Shown here: piece after piece, positions 49,964 through 58,915 of the stretch
Position numbering within the stretch: position 1 is the stretch's first letter
Layout of the letters: the number at the start of each line of letters is the position of its first letter
Assembly (NCBI GenBank): GCA_020847175.1
Contig: JADLCM010000016.1
Span: 61,169-125,168, forward strand
Length of the DNA stretch: 64,000 nt
Reading direction: 5' to 3'
From: Phycisphaerales bacterium
Lineage (GTDB): Bacteria > Planctomycetota > Phycisphaerae > Phycisphaerales > UBA1924
Notes under the pieces: generated by a model
What the model saw: the letters and a program-made list of their open reading frames with translations, nothing else
Told to the model about the DNA's origin: nothing
Database searches by the model: none
Program-made: the position numbers and the translations under genes

Positions 49964-51090
49964 GGGCAGACCTCCTCGACGCGCCCTGCGTCCCGTGGTG
50001 GGCCTCCCGGTGCGCCGGGCCGGGCGCACGGCAGCCCGAGCTCCGCGGCACGCGCCTCGGGCGCGGCGCGAATCGGCCGGTCCCCCGGCCGGAACCCCGC
50101 CCTCCAGAGCGGCACGATCTGATCGACGATCGCGCTCGGCGTCATCGCGCTGACCGCGATCGCCCCCGGTGCAGCCTCGACCACCTGCGGCAGCGCGAGC
50201 ACCGGCGAGCCCTGCACCAGGCCCGCGCGCGCGAGCAGCACGCAGGACCCGACCCCGGCCCCCTCCCCGCCGTCCGGCGCTTTGTTCATCCCGGGGTCTC
50301 CCGTCACCACCAGCACGTCGCACGCGGGCATCAACTCGGTGAGGGGGCCATCCACCACGATCATCCCCACGCCCATGCGCGCCTTCGCCATCATCCGGCG
50401 CGCCGGGCTCACGGTGCGGGAGAGGCTCGATGCCAGCGCCGTCGCCGGGATGCCGATGAGCCTCAGCATGTCGACCGCCCAGATGAGCACGCGCGGATCG
50501 GCGTGTCCGGGACGGTCGGACAGGACCGCAACGACCAGTTCATGATCTTCAATCTCGAGCGCCGTGCGAATGTCCTCGCGCGAGCGGGCCTGCGCAGGCA
50601 GGGGCCACACGCCCGCGCCGCGGCCTTCCGCCCCCGGGCCCGCATCGCCTGGCGAGGCGGTCTGGTCCGCCGCGTCACCCGGTCTCGCCCGCACGGCCTT
50701 GGGCCCTGTCTCGATCGCACGGCGGACCAGGGCCAGCCGCAGGTCGTGCGTTCTCGCCCCCTGGCACGCGAGCCCCGCGTCCACGCTCCACGCGAGGGTG
50801 ACATCCGGCTTCGCCCGGCGCGCCGCGAAACGCTCGACCGCGGACGCGGCATGCAGAGGCCGGCCGCGCACCGGCGTGATCCGGTCCGTCGTGTCGATGC
50901 CCATCGCCAGCAGATGATCCTCGTCGTTCTGCGTGCCCAGGGCCAGCACCTCGTGGTGCAGCGCCGGGGTCTGGGCGATCAGGGTCCGCAGCCACAGGCA
51001 CGCCGCGTCGCTGCCCGAGGGTGAGAGCGTGGAACCCGGTTCAATCACGTGCAGAATGCGGGGCCTGCGTCCCTCCGCGCCGGGGTTCAT
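49960..51090 (-). CDS. Glycosyltransferase-like protein (GT-B type), function uncertain
   Basis: A 376-residue soluble protein. The N terminus RILHVIEPGSTLSPSGSDAACLWLRTLI matches the opening strand and loop of GT4-type GT-B glycosyltransferases, and the middle block (ELVVAVLSDRPGHADPRVLIWAVDML) looks like the start of the second Rossmann-like domain. The EX7E motif of active GT4 enzymes is not evident, so it may be inactive or divergent. It overlaps both neighbours by four bases (ATGA at the start, GTGA at the end), so it belongs to one operon with the lipoprotein and phosphatase genes. Confidence 0.6.
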   Translation of the reverse strand: MNPGAEGRRPRILHVIEPGSTLSPSGSDAACLWLRTLIAQTPALHHEVLALGTQNDEDHLLAMGIDTTDRITPVRGRPLHAASAVERFAARRAKPDVTLAWSVDAGLACQGARTHDLRLALVRRAIETGPKAVRARPGDAADQTASPGDAGPGAEGRGAGVWPLPAQARSREDIRTALEIEDHELVVAVLSDRPGHADPRVLIWAVDMLRLIGIPATALASSLSRTVSPARRMMAKARMGVGMIVVDGPLTELMPACDVLVVTGDPGMNKAPDGGEGAGVGSCVLLARAGLVQGSPVLALPQVVEAAPGAIAVSAMTPSAIVDQIVPLWRAGFRPGDRPIRAAPEARAAELGLPCARPGAPGGPPRDAGRVEEVCP

Positions 51091-51764
51091 CGCAGGCGGC
51101 TCTCGGTCACGAGGTGCTCGTGGAAGACCTGCGCGAGCCCCACGCCCAGTTCGCGGGCGAGCGTTTCTTCGGCCTTGAGCGCCTCCGACCGGTCGGTGGG
51201 CAGTGTGCCTTGCTGCTGGAACATCGTCACCTTCACGCTCTTGCCGCTGGGCTCTTCGGGCCAGATTCGGGCCCCGCTGGCAAGGTCCAGCACCTTGATG
51301 CGCAGGATGCCCGACGGCAGGTAACTGACCCCGTCCGGCGAGAGCGCGAACGCGTCAACCGTGACCCACACGATGACCTGGGCCCCCGCGATCTCGCGCC
51401 CGATCTCCACGATGGACAAGGGCTTGTCGAAGCGTTCCTGGTTCGCCGCCACCGTCGCCCCGCGTGACGACAGCAGCAGTCCGGGCTCGAACCCCCCCTC
51501 GTCGAGCAGCGTTCGCTCCGCGCTCTCCGCGATCACCGGGCCCAGGCTCTTCCGGGGCAGGCCGTTGGCGCGATCATCAAGAAAGATGACCGTGGCGCGC
51601 GTGCCGTCCAGGGCGTGCATCGCAGGCACTTTCGGTGGGCCCTTCACGAGCAGGTACGCCGCCCCCACGTAGTTGCACGCGGGCATCGCCGCGGCAATCA
51701 CGCCCGCAGCCAGGAGTCCGAACAGCAGGCGGGGAAGGCGAGTGGGGGCGGTCGCGACGGGCAT
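51087..51764 (-). CDS. Putative lipoprotein, paralogous to the next gene upstream
   Basis: A 225-residue protein with a signal segment (LPRLLFGLLAAGVIAAAMPAC) and a Cys at the expected lipobox place, though MPAC is a weak lipobox. The mature part (TRATVIFLDDRANGLPRKSL; AQVIVWVTVDAFALSP; ALKAEETLARELGVGLAQVF) resembles in order and length the protein encoded at 51800-52507. GGAG precedes the ATG at 51764 by six bases; a start 13 codons earlier is less likely. The stop overlaps the next start by ATGA. Confidence 0.65.
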   Translation of the reverse strand: MPVATAPTRLPRLLFGLLAAGVIAAAMPACNYVGAAYLLVKGPPKVPAMHALDGTRATVIFLDDRANGLPRKSLGPVIAESAERTLLDEGGFEPGLLLSSRGATVAANQERFDKPLSIVEIGREIAGAQVIVWVTVDAFALSPDGVSYLPSGILRIKVLDLASGARIWPEEPSGKSVKVTMFQQQGTLPTDRSEALKAEETLARELGVGLAQVFHEHLVTESRLR

Positions 51765-51799
51765 CGGGTGCTCCGGGTCGTCAGTGAAAGAACTCGCGG

Positions 51800-52507
51800 T
51801 CAATACTTCGTCCCGGGCGGTTCAGAATGGTCAAAGAGCAGCCACGCGGAACGCTGGCCCAGCCTCCGGGCCAGTTCGCTCGCGACCACGCTCCCGCTCA
51901 TGCTGTCCGAGGAGACGCCCGACTGGTCGGGAAACCCGACGCGAACCGTGCGCTGAAACGTGAACTCCTCCGGCGCCGGCCCGTCGCACTCCACAACCCC
52001 CACGCTGCACGAGGCGACGCCGTTCCACAGGTACCGGTTGCCCGGCTCGCGCAGCCGGAAATCTGAGACCTCGACGATGATGAGGCGCTCGACGCCCCCG
52101 AGCTCATACGCCACCTGCTCGCGCAGGCGGACCGGCCAGCCCGGGTTCTTGCCCTGGTACAGCGCGATGTCCGCCGGCATGACCATGCCCGACGCCCCGG
52201 CGCCGTTCTCCGGGTCGGCCAGCGTCTCGGAGACCCGCGACGCCAGCTCAAGCGCAAGCCCGGGGAACTCTGAGAGAATGCTCCGGTCAATCGAGACCAG
52301 CACCGCGAAGCTCTTGCCTCCCATCCCCGCGTACTCGCCGTGGACAAACTTCGGGCTGTTCTCTTCGATCGCCTTGCCCACCACGGCCCCGATCGCCGGA
52401 ATGATGCACCCCTGCATCGCGCCCAGCATCGCCAGCAGCGCGAACACCCCCGCCACGTTTGTGGCGCGTCCTGAACGCAGGCCGAGCTGGATGAAGCGGC
52501 GTCGCAT
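51800..52507 (-). CDS. Putative lipoprotein of unknown function
   Basis: A 235-residue lipoprotein: basic start MRRRFIQLGLRSGRATNVAG, hydrophobic FALLAMLGAMQGC with the Cys at the lipobox. Its mature part has the same outline as the downstream lipoprotein: an alpha/beta unit with SFAVLVSIDRSILSEFPGLA, then the block VERLIIVEVSDFRLREPGNRY and a terminal helix ELARRLGQRSAWLLFDH. This suggests an old tandem duplication. Function unknown. A GTG three codons upstream is an alternative start. Confidence 0.65.
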   Translation of the reverse strand: MRRRFIQLGLRSGRATNVAGVFALLAMLGAMQGCIIPAIGAVVGKAIEENSPKFVHGEYAGMGGKSFAVLVSIDRSILSEFPGLALELASRVSETLADPENGAGASGMVMPADIALYQGKNPGWPVRLREQVAYELGGVERLIIVEVSDFRLREPGNRYLWNGVASCSVGVVECDGPAPEEFTFQRTVRVGFPDQSGVSSDSMSGSVVASELARRLGQRSAWLLFDHSEPPGTKY

Positions 52508-52551
52508 GGGGTTCACCCGCAACAGTATGGACGCCCCGCCCCCCGGGAAGT

Positions 52552-53019
52552 TCACGCGGGCCACGTCGCGATCTTGTACCCCCAGGCCGCCGTCAGCAGG
52601 CCCACGGCCGCCCACACCGAGCGCGGGCGCAGCAGCCCCGCGAACAGGAGATACACCCGCGACCCGGTCGCCGCGACCCAGCCCCCGAGCCAGGCGGTCG
52701 TCGCGCACGCGAGCGCCACCACCGCCCCGAAAGGCTGCGCGGCGATCGCTTTTCCGAAGTTCCCCCTCGCGGCGTGTGAGACCGCCGTGGTCATCCCGCA
52801 TGTCGGGCACGGAATGCCCATCGTTTGGGGCCAGGCGCACGCCAGCAGGCCCAGTTGCCGGTGGGTGCCGTGCCCCTCCGGCGCCGGCACGAGTATCGCC
52901 CCGGTCGTCAGCACCGCCAGGCTCAGCGCCGCCAGGCATCCGGCGAGCACACGGGCCCGCACCGGCGCCGCCGCCGGAGAGACGTCCGCGCGCTGGGCAG
53001 GGTGGTCGGCATCGGTCAT
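52552..53019 (-). CDS. DUF2752 family membrane protein
   Basis: A 155-residue membrane protein with three or four hydrophobic segments. The DUF2752 signature CPTCGMTTAVSHAARGNF is present near residue 72 (two Cys and GMTTA). Family members are widespread small membrane proteins without known function. The ATG at 53019 starts MTDADHPAQRAD; codons further upstream overlap the tRNA. It is the first gene of the minus-strand series 52552-49469. Confidence 0.82.
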   Translation of the reverse strand: MTDADHPAQRADVSPAAAPVRARVLAGCLAALSLAVLTTGAILVPAPEGHGTHRQLGLLACAWPQTMGIPCPTCGMTTAVSHAARGNFGKAIAAQPFGAVVALACATTAWLGGWVAATGSRVYLLFAGLLRPRSVWAAVGLLTAAWGYKIATWPA

Positions 53020-53068
53020 GACGCAACGCTCGGCTCGCCGCGAGGGCCCGGCTTCGCAGGGCCTCAAA

Positions 53069-53142
53069 TCAGGGTGACTGGATTCGAACCAGCGACCTTG
53101 TGGACCCAAACCACACGCTCTACCAAGCTGAGCTACACCCTG
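53069..53142 (-). tRNA. tRNA-Pro (anticodon TGG)
   Basis: On the minus strand, acceptor stem CAGGGTG/CACCCTG, D arm with TAGCTCAGCTTGGTAGAGC, anticodon stem TGTGG/CCACA with loop TTTGGGT (anticodon TGG), and T arm GGTTCGAATCC. 74 bases; discriminator A. The stem pairs perfectly by eye. Confidence 0.95.
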
Positions 53143-53389
53143 GGCGTTCGAGTGTACGCACTGTGGACCGCGCCTCGATATGCTCCCCGGTGCGCCAGCG
53201 CCAGCGCCCGCACCCGCATCACCGCGATCGCGGCCTCAACTGCGGGCGGGGCCTCGTGCGGGGATGGCTCATCGCCGAAGCGAGACGCCCCGGCCGCGCC
53301 TCGCCCCCGTGCATCGTCGATCCCGCGCGATAGCACGCTCACCGGCCTCCCCTCCGCGGTCCGATAGAGTTGTGGCCCGAGCACACCTT

Positions 53390-54625
53390 ATGCACATCCG
53401 CACCCAGCCCATCGCGCCGATCACCACGTCCTCCGATCAGGCCATCCTGTTCACCGTCGAACTCGGCAAGGCCCTGCACGTCTGCGGCACCCCGGCCCAC
53501 CGCATCGAAGAAGCCATGACCCAGGCCGCAGAGCAACTCGGCCTCGAGGTCCAGGTCTTCACGACGCCCACCTCCATCTTCGCCGGCTTCGGTCCCCTTC
53601 ACCGACAGGACGTTCGCCTCCTTCGCGTCGAACCCGGCGATGCCAACCTCGAACGCCTCTGGCGCGTGGACGATGTCGCCAGCCGCGTGACCGCGAGGCG
53701 ACTGGCCCCCGCGCAGGCCTTCCTCGAACTCGAAGGCATCCTCAAGGCCCCGTGCAGATACCCCACGCCCCTCGTGGTGCTCGCCTTCGGTCTCTCCTCG
53801 ATGGTCGCCGCACGTTTCTTCGGGGGCGGCATGACCGAGATTGGCGCCGCCGGCATCATCGGCGTGCTGGTGGGGGCGCTCGGCGCGATCGCCGGGCGGT
53901 TTCAGCACATGATGCGCCTGGTTGACTTCGGCTCGGGCGTGCTCGCGGCCGCGCTGGCGCTTGTGCTCGCCCGCCTCATGCCCCCCTTGTCCACCTACAC
54001 CGCGACCGTCGCGGGGCTCATCGTGCTCATGCCCGGGCTCACCCTCACCCTGGCCATGAACGAACTGGCCACCAAGCACCTCGTCAGCGGCACGTCCCGG
54101 CTGATGTACGCGCTCACCATCCTCTTCAGCGTCGGCTTCGGCTTCGCGCTCGGGCGACAGGTCGAGCAGGTTCTGCCCGACCCGCGCCTGGCCTCCGCCC
54201 CCCTCCCCGCCTGGACTGAACTCGTCGCCCTCTGCATGGCCCCCATCGCGTACGTTGTGCTCTTTCAGGCGCGCCTGCGCGACGCCGGCGTGATCGCCGC
54301 AGCGGTCTTCGTGGCCTTTCTCGGTGCACGCCTCGGTGCCCAGGGGCTCGGGCCGCAGGTCGGCGCGTGCGTGGGCGCGTTCCTTGTCGGCTCGGGGGCC
54401 AACCTTCACTCCCGGTGGAAGGACCAGCCCGCCGCCATCGCCATCCTGCCCGGATTGCTCGTCCTCGTCCCCGGTTCGGTCGGGTTCAAGAGCCTCGACG
54501 CGCTCCTCGGCGCCGACGTGCAGTCCGGCATCTCCACCGCGTTTCAGATGGTCATGGTCGCCGCCGCGATCGTCGCCGGGTTGCTGGTCGCCAACGTCGC
54601 CGTTCCCCCGAAGAAAGCGACATAG
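53390..54625 (+). CDS. Threonine/serine exporter family protein (ThrE)
   Basis: A 411-residue exporter. The N-terminal cytoplasmic part (AILFTVELGKALHVCGTPAHRIEEAM) matches the ThrE/YjjP domain, followed by five or so helices, and a C-terminal YjjB-type domain with another five (about residue 290 on). Fused forms like this export threonine and serine in Corynebacterium. The ATG at 53390 follows after a stretch without a clear ribosome-binding site; codons upstream in the frame are Arg/Ser/Pro-rich and overlap the tRNA side of the gap. Confidence 0.88.
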   Translation: MHIRTQPIAPITTSSDQAILFTVELGKALHVCGTPAHRIEEAMTQAAEQLGLEVQVFTTPTSIFAGFGPLHRQDVRLLRVEPGDANLERLWRVDDVASRVTARRLAPAQAFLELEGILKAPCRYPTPLVVLAFGLSSMVAARFFGGGMTEIGAAGIIGVLVGALGAIAGRFQHMMRLVDFGSGVLAAALALVLARLMPPLSTYTATVAGLIVLMPGLTLTLAMNELATKHLVSGTSRLMYALTILFSVGFGFALGRQVEQVLPDPRLASAPLPAWTELVALCMAPIAYVVLFQARLRDAGVIAAAVFVAFLGARLGAQGLGPQVGACVGAFLVGSGANLHSRWKDQPAAIAILPGLLVLVPGSVGFKSLDALLGADVQSGISTAFQMVMVAAAIVAGLLVANVAVPPKKAT

Positions 54626-54772
54626 CGATTCCCGCATGAAGATTCCCGGACGTGCCCTCCTCGAAACTCGCTTCTCCGTGCTCCCATGCGTCCGGGCGCG
54701 GCGTACGATGCCATCGGCGGGTTCGATTGGAACCCGGGCCGGGCGCGGGGCGCCGGCGTACCGAGACCCACC

Positions 54773-55057
54773 ATGACCACATTGGCGCTGCTTCCGAACA
54801 TCGGGCATCAAGAACTGCTCATCCTCCTCGTCATCGCCCTCATCCTCTTCGGGCGCAGGCTCCCCGAAGTCGGCCGAAGCCTCGGAAAGGGAATCGTCGA
54901 GTTCAAGAAGGGCATCAAGGGCATCGAAGACGACATCGAGGATGAGTCGGACAAGAAAGTCCGCAAGCCCGCGGCCCGGGCCCCCATCACCGACGGCGGC
55001 GCCGATCCCCGCGTTGCTTCGACCCCGCAGACCTCCGACTCCGCCCCCCAGGACTGA
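54773..55057 (+). CDS. tatA: Sec-independent translocase protein TatA
   Basis: A 94-residue TatA/E protein. After a short N terminus comes the membrane helix ELLILLVIALILFGRRLPEVG, with the FGRRLPE hinge, then the amphipathic helix GRSLGKGIVEFKKGIKGIEDD and a disordered tail. TatB and TatC are not adjacent. It follows the ThrE gene by 147 bp on the same strand. Confidence 0.9.
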   Translation: MTTLALLPNIGHQELLILLVIALILFGRRLPEVGRSLGKGIVEFKKGIKGIEDDIEDESDKKVRKPAARAPITDGGADPRVASTPQTSDSAPQD

Positions 55058-55064
55058 CCCGGGC

Positions 55065-56675
55065 TCAGCGCTTGGCGGGCTCACGGGCCTGCTGCGGCTC
55101 GCGCGGCAGGATCAGGCTGAACATCGAGCCGCGCCCGACATCGCTCACAAGTTGAATCTCACCCCCCAGAAGCGCCGCCAGGTCTTTGCATATCGCCAGC
55201 CCGAGCCCGCTTCCCTGGTGCCCGCGGGTGTGCCCCCCCTCCACCTGGTAGAACTTCTCAAAGATCCGCGCGTGGTGCTCCGGGGCGATTCCCGGCCCGG
55301 TGTCGATGACGCTGACGCGGACCGAGTCCCGCTCCCCATCGCCCCGCGCCGGCAGAGACTCCGCCCGGATCGTGATGCGCTCGCGCCGCCCCGTGCGGTC
55401 TGAGGGCTCGATGAACTTCACCGAGTTTGACAAGAAGTTGAAGATGATCTGCTGAAACCGCTGGGCGTCCGTGCGCAGCGGGGGCAGGTCCGGGGCGGCC
55501 TCGACCACCACGTCCGCCCCTTTCTCCGAGGCCTGCGGGTGAATCAGCGCCGCCAGGGTCTCCAGCGTCTCGCGGACATTGAGGGCCTCCAGCCGCAGGT
55601 CCACTCTCCCCGCCTCGATCTTGGCGAGCGAAAGCAGCGTCTCGATCAGCGCCAGCAGGTCCTTACCCGCGCGGTTGATGTTGCTGATGTAGCGGTTGCG
55701 ACGGGCGAGGTCGGCCGATTCACCCTTGGCCAGCCGGTCATTCTCCACGATCTCCAGCAGCAGTTCCGTGAACCCGATGATCGAGTTCATCGGGGTGCGC
55801 AGCTCGTGGCTGACATTGGCCAGGAACTCGGCCTTGAGCTTGTTCGCCTCGTACAGCGCCGAGTTCGCCGCCGAAAGCTCATCCACCTTGACGTTGAGCG
55901 CCCGGTAGTTTGCCCGCTGCTGCTCCTCCGCCGCCTGAAGCGACTCCAGCATCTGGTTGAAGGTGAGGGCCAGTTCCTCGAACTCGTCCCCCGTGCGGAT
56001 GTCCGACCGGATCGCGAGATCGTCCGCCCGCACCTTCTCCGCCGTCTCCTTCAGAGACCGCACCGGCCCGAGCACTACCTTGTGCGTCACGAAGTAGAAC
56101 ACCGCCAGCGCGAGCACGAGCACGACCACGCCCGCGCTCAACAGGTAGACCGTGTTCACGATCAGCAGCACCGCCGTGTCGTCGCTGCGCCGCTCCAGCT
56201 CGATCACCCCTTCAAGCACCGGCGTTCCGCCCTCGGGCGGCACCGCCCGCGCCGCGCGCAGGTACCGGTACACCCGGGTCGCCCCGTCCCAGCGCGACAG
56301 CATGTCCTCCGTCGCTCGGGGGTCACCCTCAAACCGGCGCAGCACCGAGCCCAGGGCCCGGTCCGTCGCCGCGAGCGTGCGCGCCTCGGGCGTCGGAAGC
56401 CACCTGGCCCGGATCCCGGCGTAGTCCACCACCCCCCGGGCATCCGGGGCCGGCGACCGCCCCTCCTGGCGCGCCTGCGCATCGAGCTGCTGCCACACGT
56501 TCACCAGCCGGCGCGCAATCTCGGCCTGGCGCTCCGAGACCAGCGTGTTCATCCGCAGCCCCGGAGCGACCAGCGCCGCCCCCACGATGAGCACCACCGC
56601 CCCGCCGAAGAGCAGGAGACACTTGTTCGCCAGCGACAGCCCCCGCACCCATCCGGCGGGAGAAAACCGGGCCAT
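55065..56675 (-). CDS. Membrane sensor histidine kinase with HAMP domain
   Basis: A 536-residue sensor kinase. Two membrane helices (CLLLFGGAVVLIVGAALVAP near residue 20 and the stretch around VVVLVLALAVFYFVTHKVV near residue 180) enclose a periplasmic sensor domain of about 140 residues. HAMP follows, then a coiled region, the phospho-acceptor block FLANVSHELRTPMNS, and the ATPase boxes: N box in IIFNFLSNSVKF, G1 in VIDTGPGI, G2 in GSGLGLAI. No response regulator is adjacent, so this is an orphan kinase. The ATG at 56675 is 76 bp from the divergent miaB start. Confidence 0.93.
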   Translation of the reverse strand: MARFSPAGWVRGLSLANKCLLLFGGAVVLIVGAALVAPGLRMNTLVSERQAEIARRLVNVWQQLDAQARQEGRSPAPDARGVVDYAGIRARWLPTPEARTLAATDRALGSVLRRFEGDPRATEDMLSRWDGATRVYRYLRAARAVPPEGGTPVLEGVIELERRSDDTAVLLIVNTVYLLSAGVVVLVLALAVFYFVTHKVVLGPVRSLKETAEKVRADDLAIRSDIRTGDEFEELALTFNQMLESLQAAEEQQRANYRALNVKVDELSAANSALYEANKLKAEFLANVSHELRTPMNSIIGFTELLLEIVENDRLAKGESADLARRNRYISNINRAGKDLLALIETLLSLAKIEAGRVDLRLEALNVRETLETLAALIHPQASEKGADVVVEAAPDLPPLRTDAQRFQQIIFNFLSNSVKFIEPSDRTGRRERITIRAESLPARGDGERDSVRVSVIDTGPGIAPEHHARIFEKFYQVEGGHTRGHQGSGLGLAICKDLAALLGGEIQLVSDVGRGSMFSLILPREPQQAREPAKR

Positions 56676-56751
56676 GGGGCCGATGGTAGGGGGCGGCCCG
56701 GCGCCCGCGCGCCGCCGTTTGGCGCAGCGCCCGGGCGCATATCCTCCATCC

Positions 56752-58440
56752 GTGCCCGCCGGACGCATCTATCTCGAAACCTTCGGCTGCCAGATGAACG
56801 AGCTCGACTCGCAGCTCGTTCAAGGGGCGCTGAGCGCCCGGGGCTACTCCTTCACCCCCGATTCCGACGCCGCCGACGTCATTCTCTACAACACCTGCTC
56901 GGTACGCGAGCAGGCCGAGCAGAAGGTCTGGTCGCGGCTTGGTGAGCTGAAGCGGGCCAAGGACGCGCGCCCCGCGCTGGTGGTGGGGGTGCTCGGCTGC
57001 CTCGCCGAGCGGGACGGCGCCGACCTCATCCGGCGCATGCCCGTCGTCGACATCCTCTGCGGCCCGGGCGAACTCGACAAGCTCCCCGCCCTCCTCGACA
57101 ACGCCGTGCGGACCCGCGCGGCACTCCCCCCGGACTCCGCCCGGGCCTCGGCGCGCCAGGTCGCCTTGCAGGGCAGCGCCTCGCGGCGCAGCGCCACGCT
57201 TGCCGCCGCCGCGGACGACCTTGAAATGCTCGACCTGTCGCGCGCCATCAGCCCCACCGACCATTCGGGCAGCGCGTACGTGCGGATCACGCGAGGGTGC
57301 AACAAGTTCTGCACCTACTGCGTGGTGCCTTTCACCCGCGGGGCCGAGGTCCACCGCCCGCCCGAGCACATCATCGACGAGTGCCGCCGCCTCGCCGACG
57401 CCGGCGTGCTCGAGGTGACGCTCCTCGGCCAGACCGTCAACCACTACCGCTTCGAGCACGACCATGCCACCGCCGTCGCCGGGGTCACGCAGCCGCAGAA
57501 GGGCCGCGCCTACAAGGGCAGCCACCACCGCGATGCCCTCGAAGGCGAGCGCGTCACCACCTTCGCCGGCCTCCTCCGCCGCATCCACGATGAAGTCCCC
57601 TCGATCCGGCGCCTCCGCTTCGTCACCAGTTACCCGCGTGACTTCGGCAACGATGTGCTCGAGGTCATCCGCGACTCGCCCCGCATCTGCCGCTACCTCC
57701 ACGTCCCCGTGCAGACCGGCAGCGACCGCATGCTCCGCGCCATGAACCGCGGTTACACCCTCGCCGAGTACGAGGAGTTCCTCGCGCGGGCCCGCGCGTA
57801 TCTCGACGCACCCGGGCGGCCCCTCATGCTCTCCACCGATGTCATCACCGGCTTCCCCGGCGAAACCGACGACGACCACGACGCGACCATGGGCCTGCTG
57901 CGCCGCGCGCGCTTCAAGAACTGCTTCATCTTCAAGTACTCGCCCCGGCCCGGCACCGTCGCCTTTGACCGCCTCCCCGACGATGTCCCGGGCGAGGTGA
58001 AGCGCCGCCGAAACAGCGAACTGCTCGCCCTGCAGGAGAGCATCAGCGATGAGGTGAGCCGCGCCCAGGTGGGGCTCACCTTTGATGTGATGGTGGAGGG
58101 CGTCAGCCGGAAGGCGCTCCGCGAGTCCGGGCTTACCCACGGCGAGATCCGGCGCGCCGCCGGCGCTGTGGCCCTCACCGTTGCGGGCCGCACTGTCGCC
58201 GAATCCGAAGCGCACGATCACGCCTGCGCGGGCGAGCACGGGTGCGACGCGCGGTCGCACGTGCTGGCGCCGGCCCCCGAGGGCCCCGTCCAGCTCTCGG
58301 GCCGCACCGACGGCGACCAGATCGTGTTCTTCGACGCCCCCGCGGGCGTGGACGCCGCTCGCCTCATCGGGCGCATCCTCCGCGTCCGCGTCGAGCGTGC
58401 CCATCGCCTCGGTCTGCACGGCGTCATCACCGGCAACTGA
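56752..58440 (+). CDS. miaB: tRNA-2-methylthio-N6-dimethylallyladenosine synthase, enlarged MiaB
   Basis: A 562-residue methylthiotransferase that adds a methylthio group to i6A37 of tRNA. N-terminal Cys residues are in ETFGCQMNE, YNTCSVRE and VLGCLAE; the radical-SAM cluster is RGCNKFCTYCVVPFTRG; TDVITGFPGET and FKYSPRPGT confirm MiaB. Most MiaB proteins have 440-480 residues. The extra length comes from an insert at about residues 233-267 (starting EHDHATAVAGV) and another at about 459-508 that splits the C-terminal TRAM domain and is Ala/His/Glu-rich. The GTG start sits directly before PAGRIYLETFGC. Confidence 0.92.
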   Translation: MPAGRIYLETFGCQMNELDSQLVQGALSARGYSFTPDSDAADVILYNTCSVREQAEQKVWSRLGELKRAKDARPALVVGVLGCLAERDGADLIRRMPVVDILCGPGELDKLPALLDNAVRTRAALPPDSARASARQVALQGSASRRSATLAAAADDLEMLDLSRAISPTDHSGSAYVRITRGCNKFCTYCVVPFTRGAEVHRPPEHIIDECRRLADAGVLEVTLLGQTVNHYRFEHDHATAVAGVTQPQKGRAYKGSHHRDALEGERVTTFAGLLRRIHDEVPSIRRLRFVTSYPRDFGNDVLEVIRDSPRICRYLHVPVQTGSDRMLRAMNRGYTLAEYEEFLARARAYLDAPGRPLMLSTDVITGFPGETDDDHDATMGLLRRARFKNCFIFKYSPRPGTVAFDRLPDDVPGEVKRRRNSELLALQESISDEVSRAQVGLTFDVMVEGVSRKALRESGLTHGEIRRAAGAVALTVAGRTVAESEAHDHACAGEHGCDARSHVLAPAPEGPVQLSGRTDGDQIVFFDAPAGVDAARLIGRILRVRVERAHRLGLHGVITGN

Positions 58441-58461
58441 CGCCTCGATCTCGACGCGCGA

Positions 58462-58914
58462 CTACCCCACGCCGACGTGGTGCCGAATCTCCGGCCTGGC
58501 GCTGCCTTCCGCGGGCCAGTCCACGCCCACTACATCCACGCGCACGCCCTTCTCCTGCCAGGCGTTCGCGCGCCGCACCGCCTCTGCAGCACGGCGCAGC
58601 CGCCGGATCGTGTCAGGCCCGGCCTGCACCTCCGGCGCCGCAGCAGCCCCCGCGCTGCGTGATTTGACCTCCACCATCACCAGCACCCGCCGGTCGGGCG
58701 AGAGGGCGATCACGTCCACTTCTCCCGCGGCGGTCTCTGCGTTGCGGGCCAGCACCTTGTACCCCGCCCTGCGGAGCATCCGGCAGGCGAGCCGCTCCGC
58801 CCGCGCGCCAAGGCGGTTCCGGTCCCCCTCGCGCCTCCCCTTGCTCGGCCCCAGCGCAAGGCGGCGCAGGCGCCGCAGCGCGAAGGCCGCACGCCCCCGT
58901 GATCGTCCCGGCAC
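58462..58914 (-). CDS. yraN: YraN family endonuclease-like protein (UPF0102)
   Basis: A 150-residue member of UPF0102/YraN, with a restriction-endonuclease-like fold. After a basic N terminus come GARAERLACRMLRRAGYKVL, then the core GEVDVIALSPDRRVLVMVEVKSRSA, with the Glu-Asp and Glu-Lys positions of the PD-(D/E)xK fold. Its cellular role is not settled. The GTG start lies one base after the stop of the preceding gene on the strand, so the two are coupled. Confidence 0.9.
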   Translation of the reverse strand: MPGRSRGRAAFALRRLRRLALGPSKGRREGDRNRLGARAERLACRMLRRAGYKVLARNAETAAGEVDVIALSPDRRVLVMVEVKSRSAGAAAAPEVQAGPDTIRRLRRAAEAVRRANAWQEKGVRVDVVGVDWPAEGSARPEIRHHVGVG

Positions 58915-58915
58915 G

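Noticed and set aside
53339..55084. Long minus-strand frame opposite ThrE and TatA
   Set aside because: Antisense to two genes with recognised families; its translation is Gly/Glu/Asp/Arg-rich without motifs.
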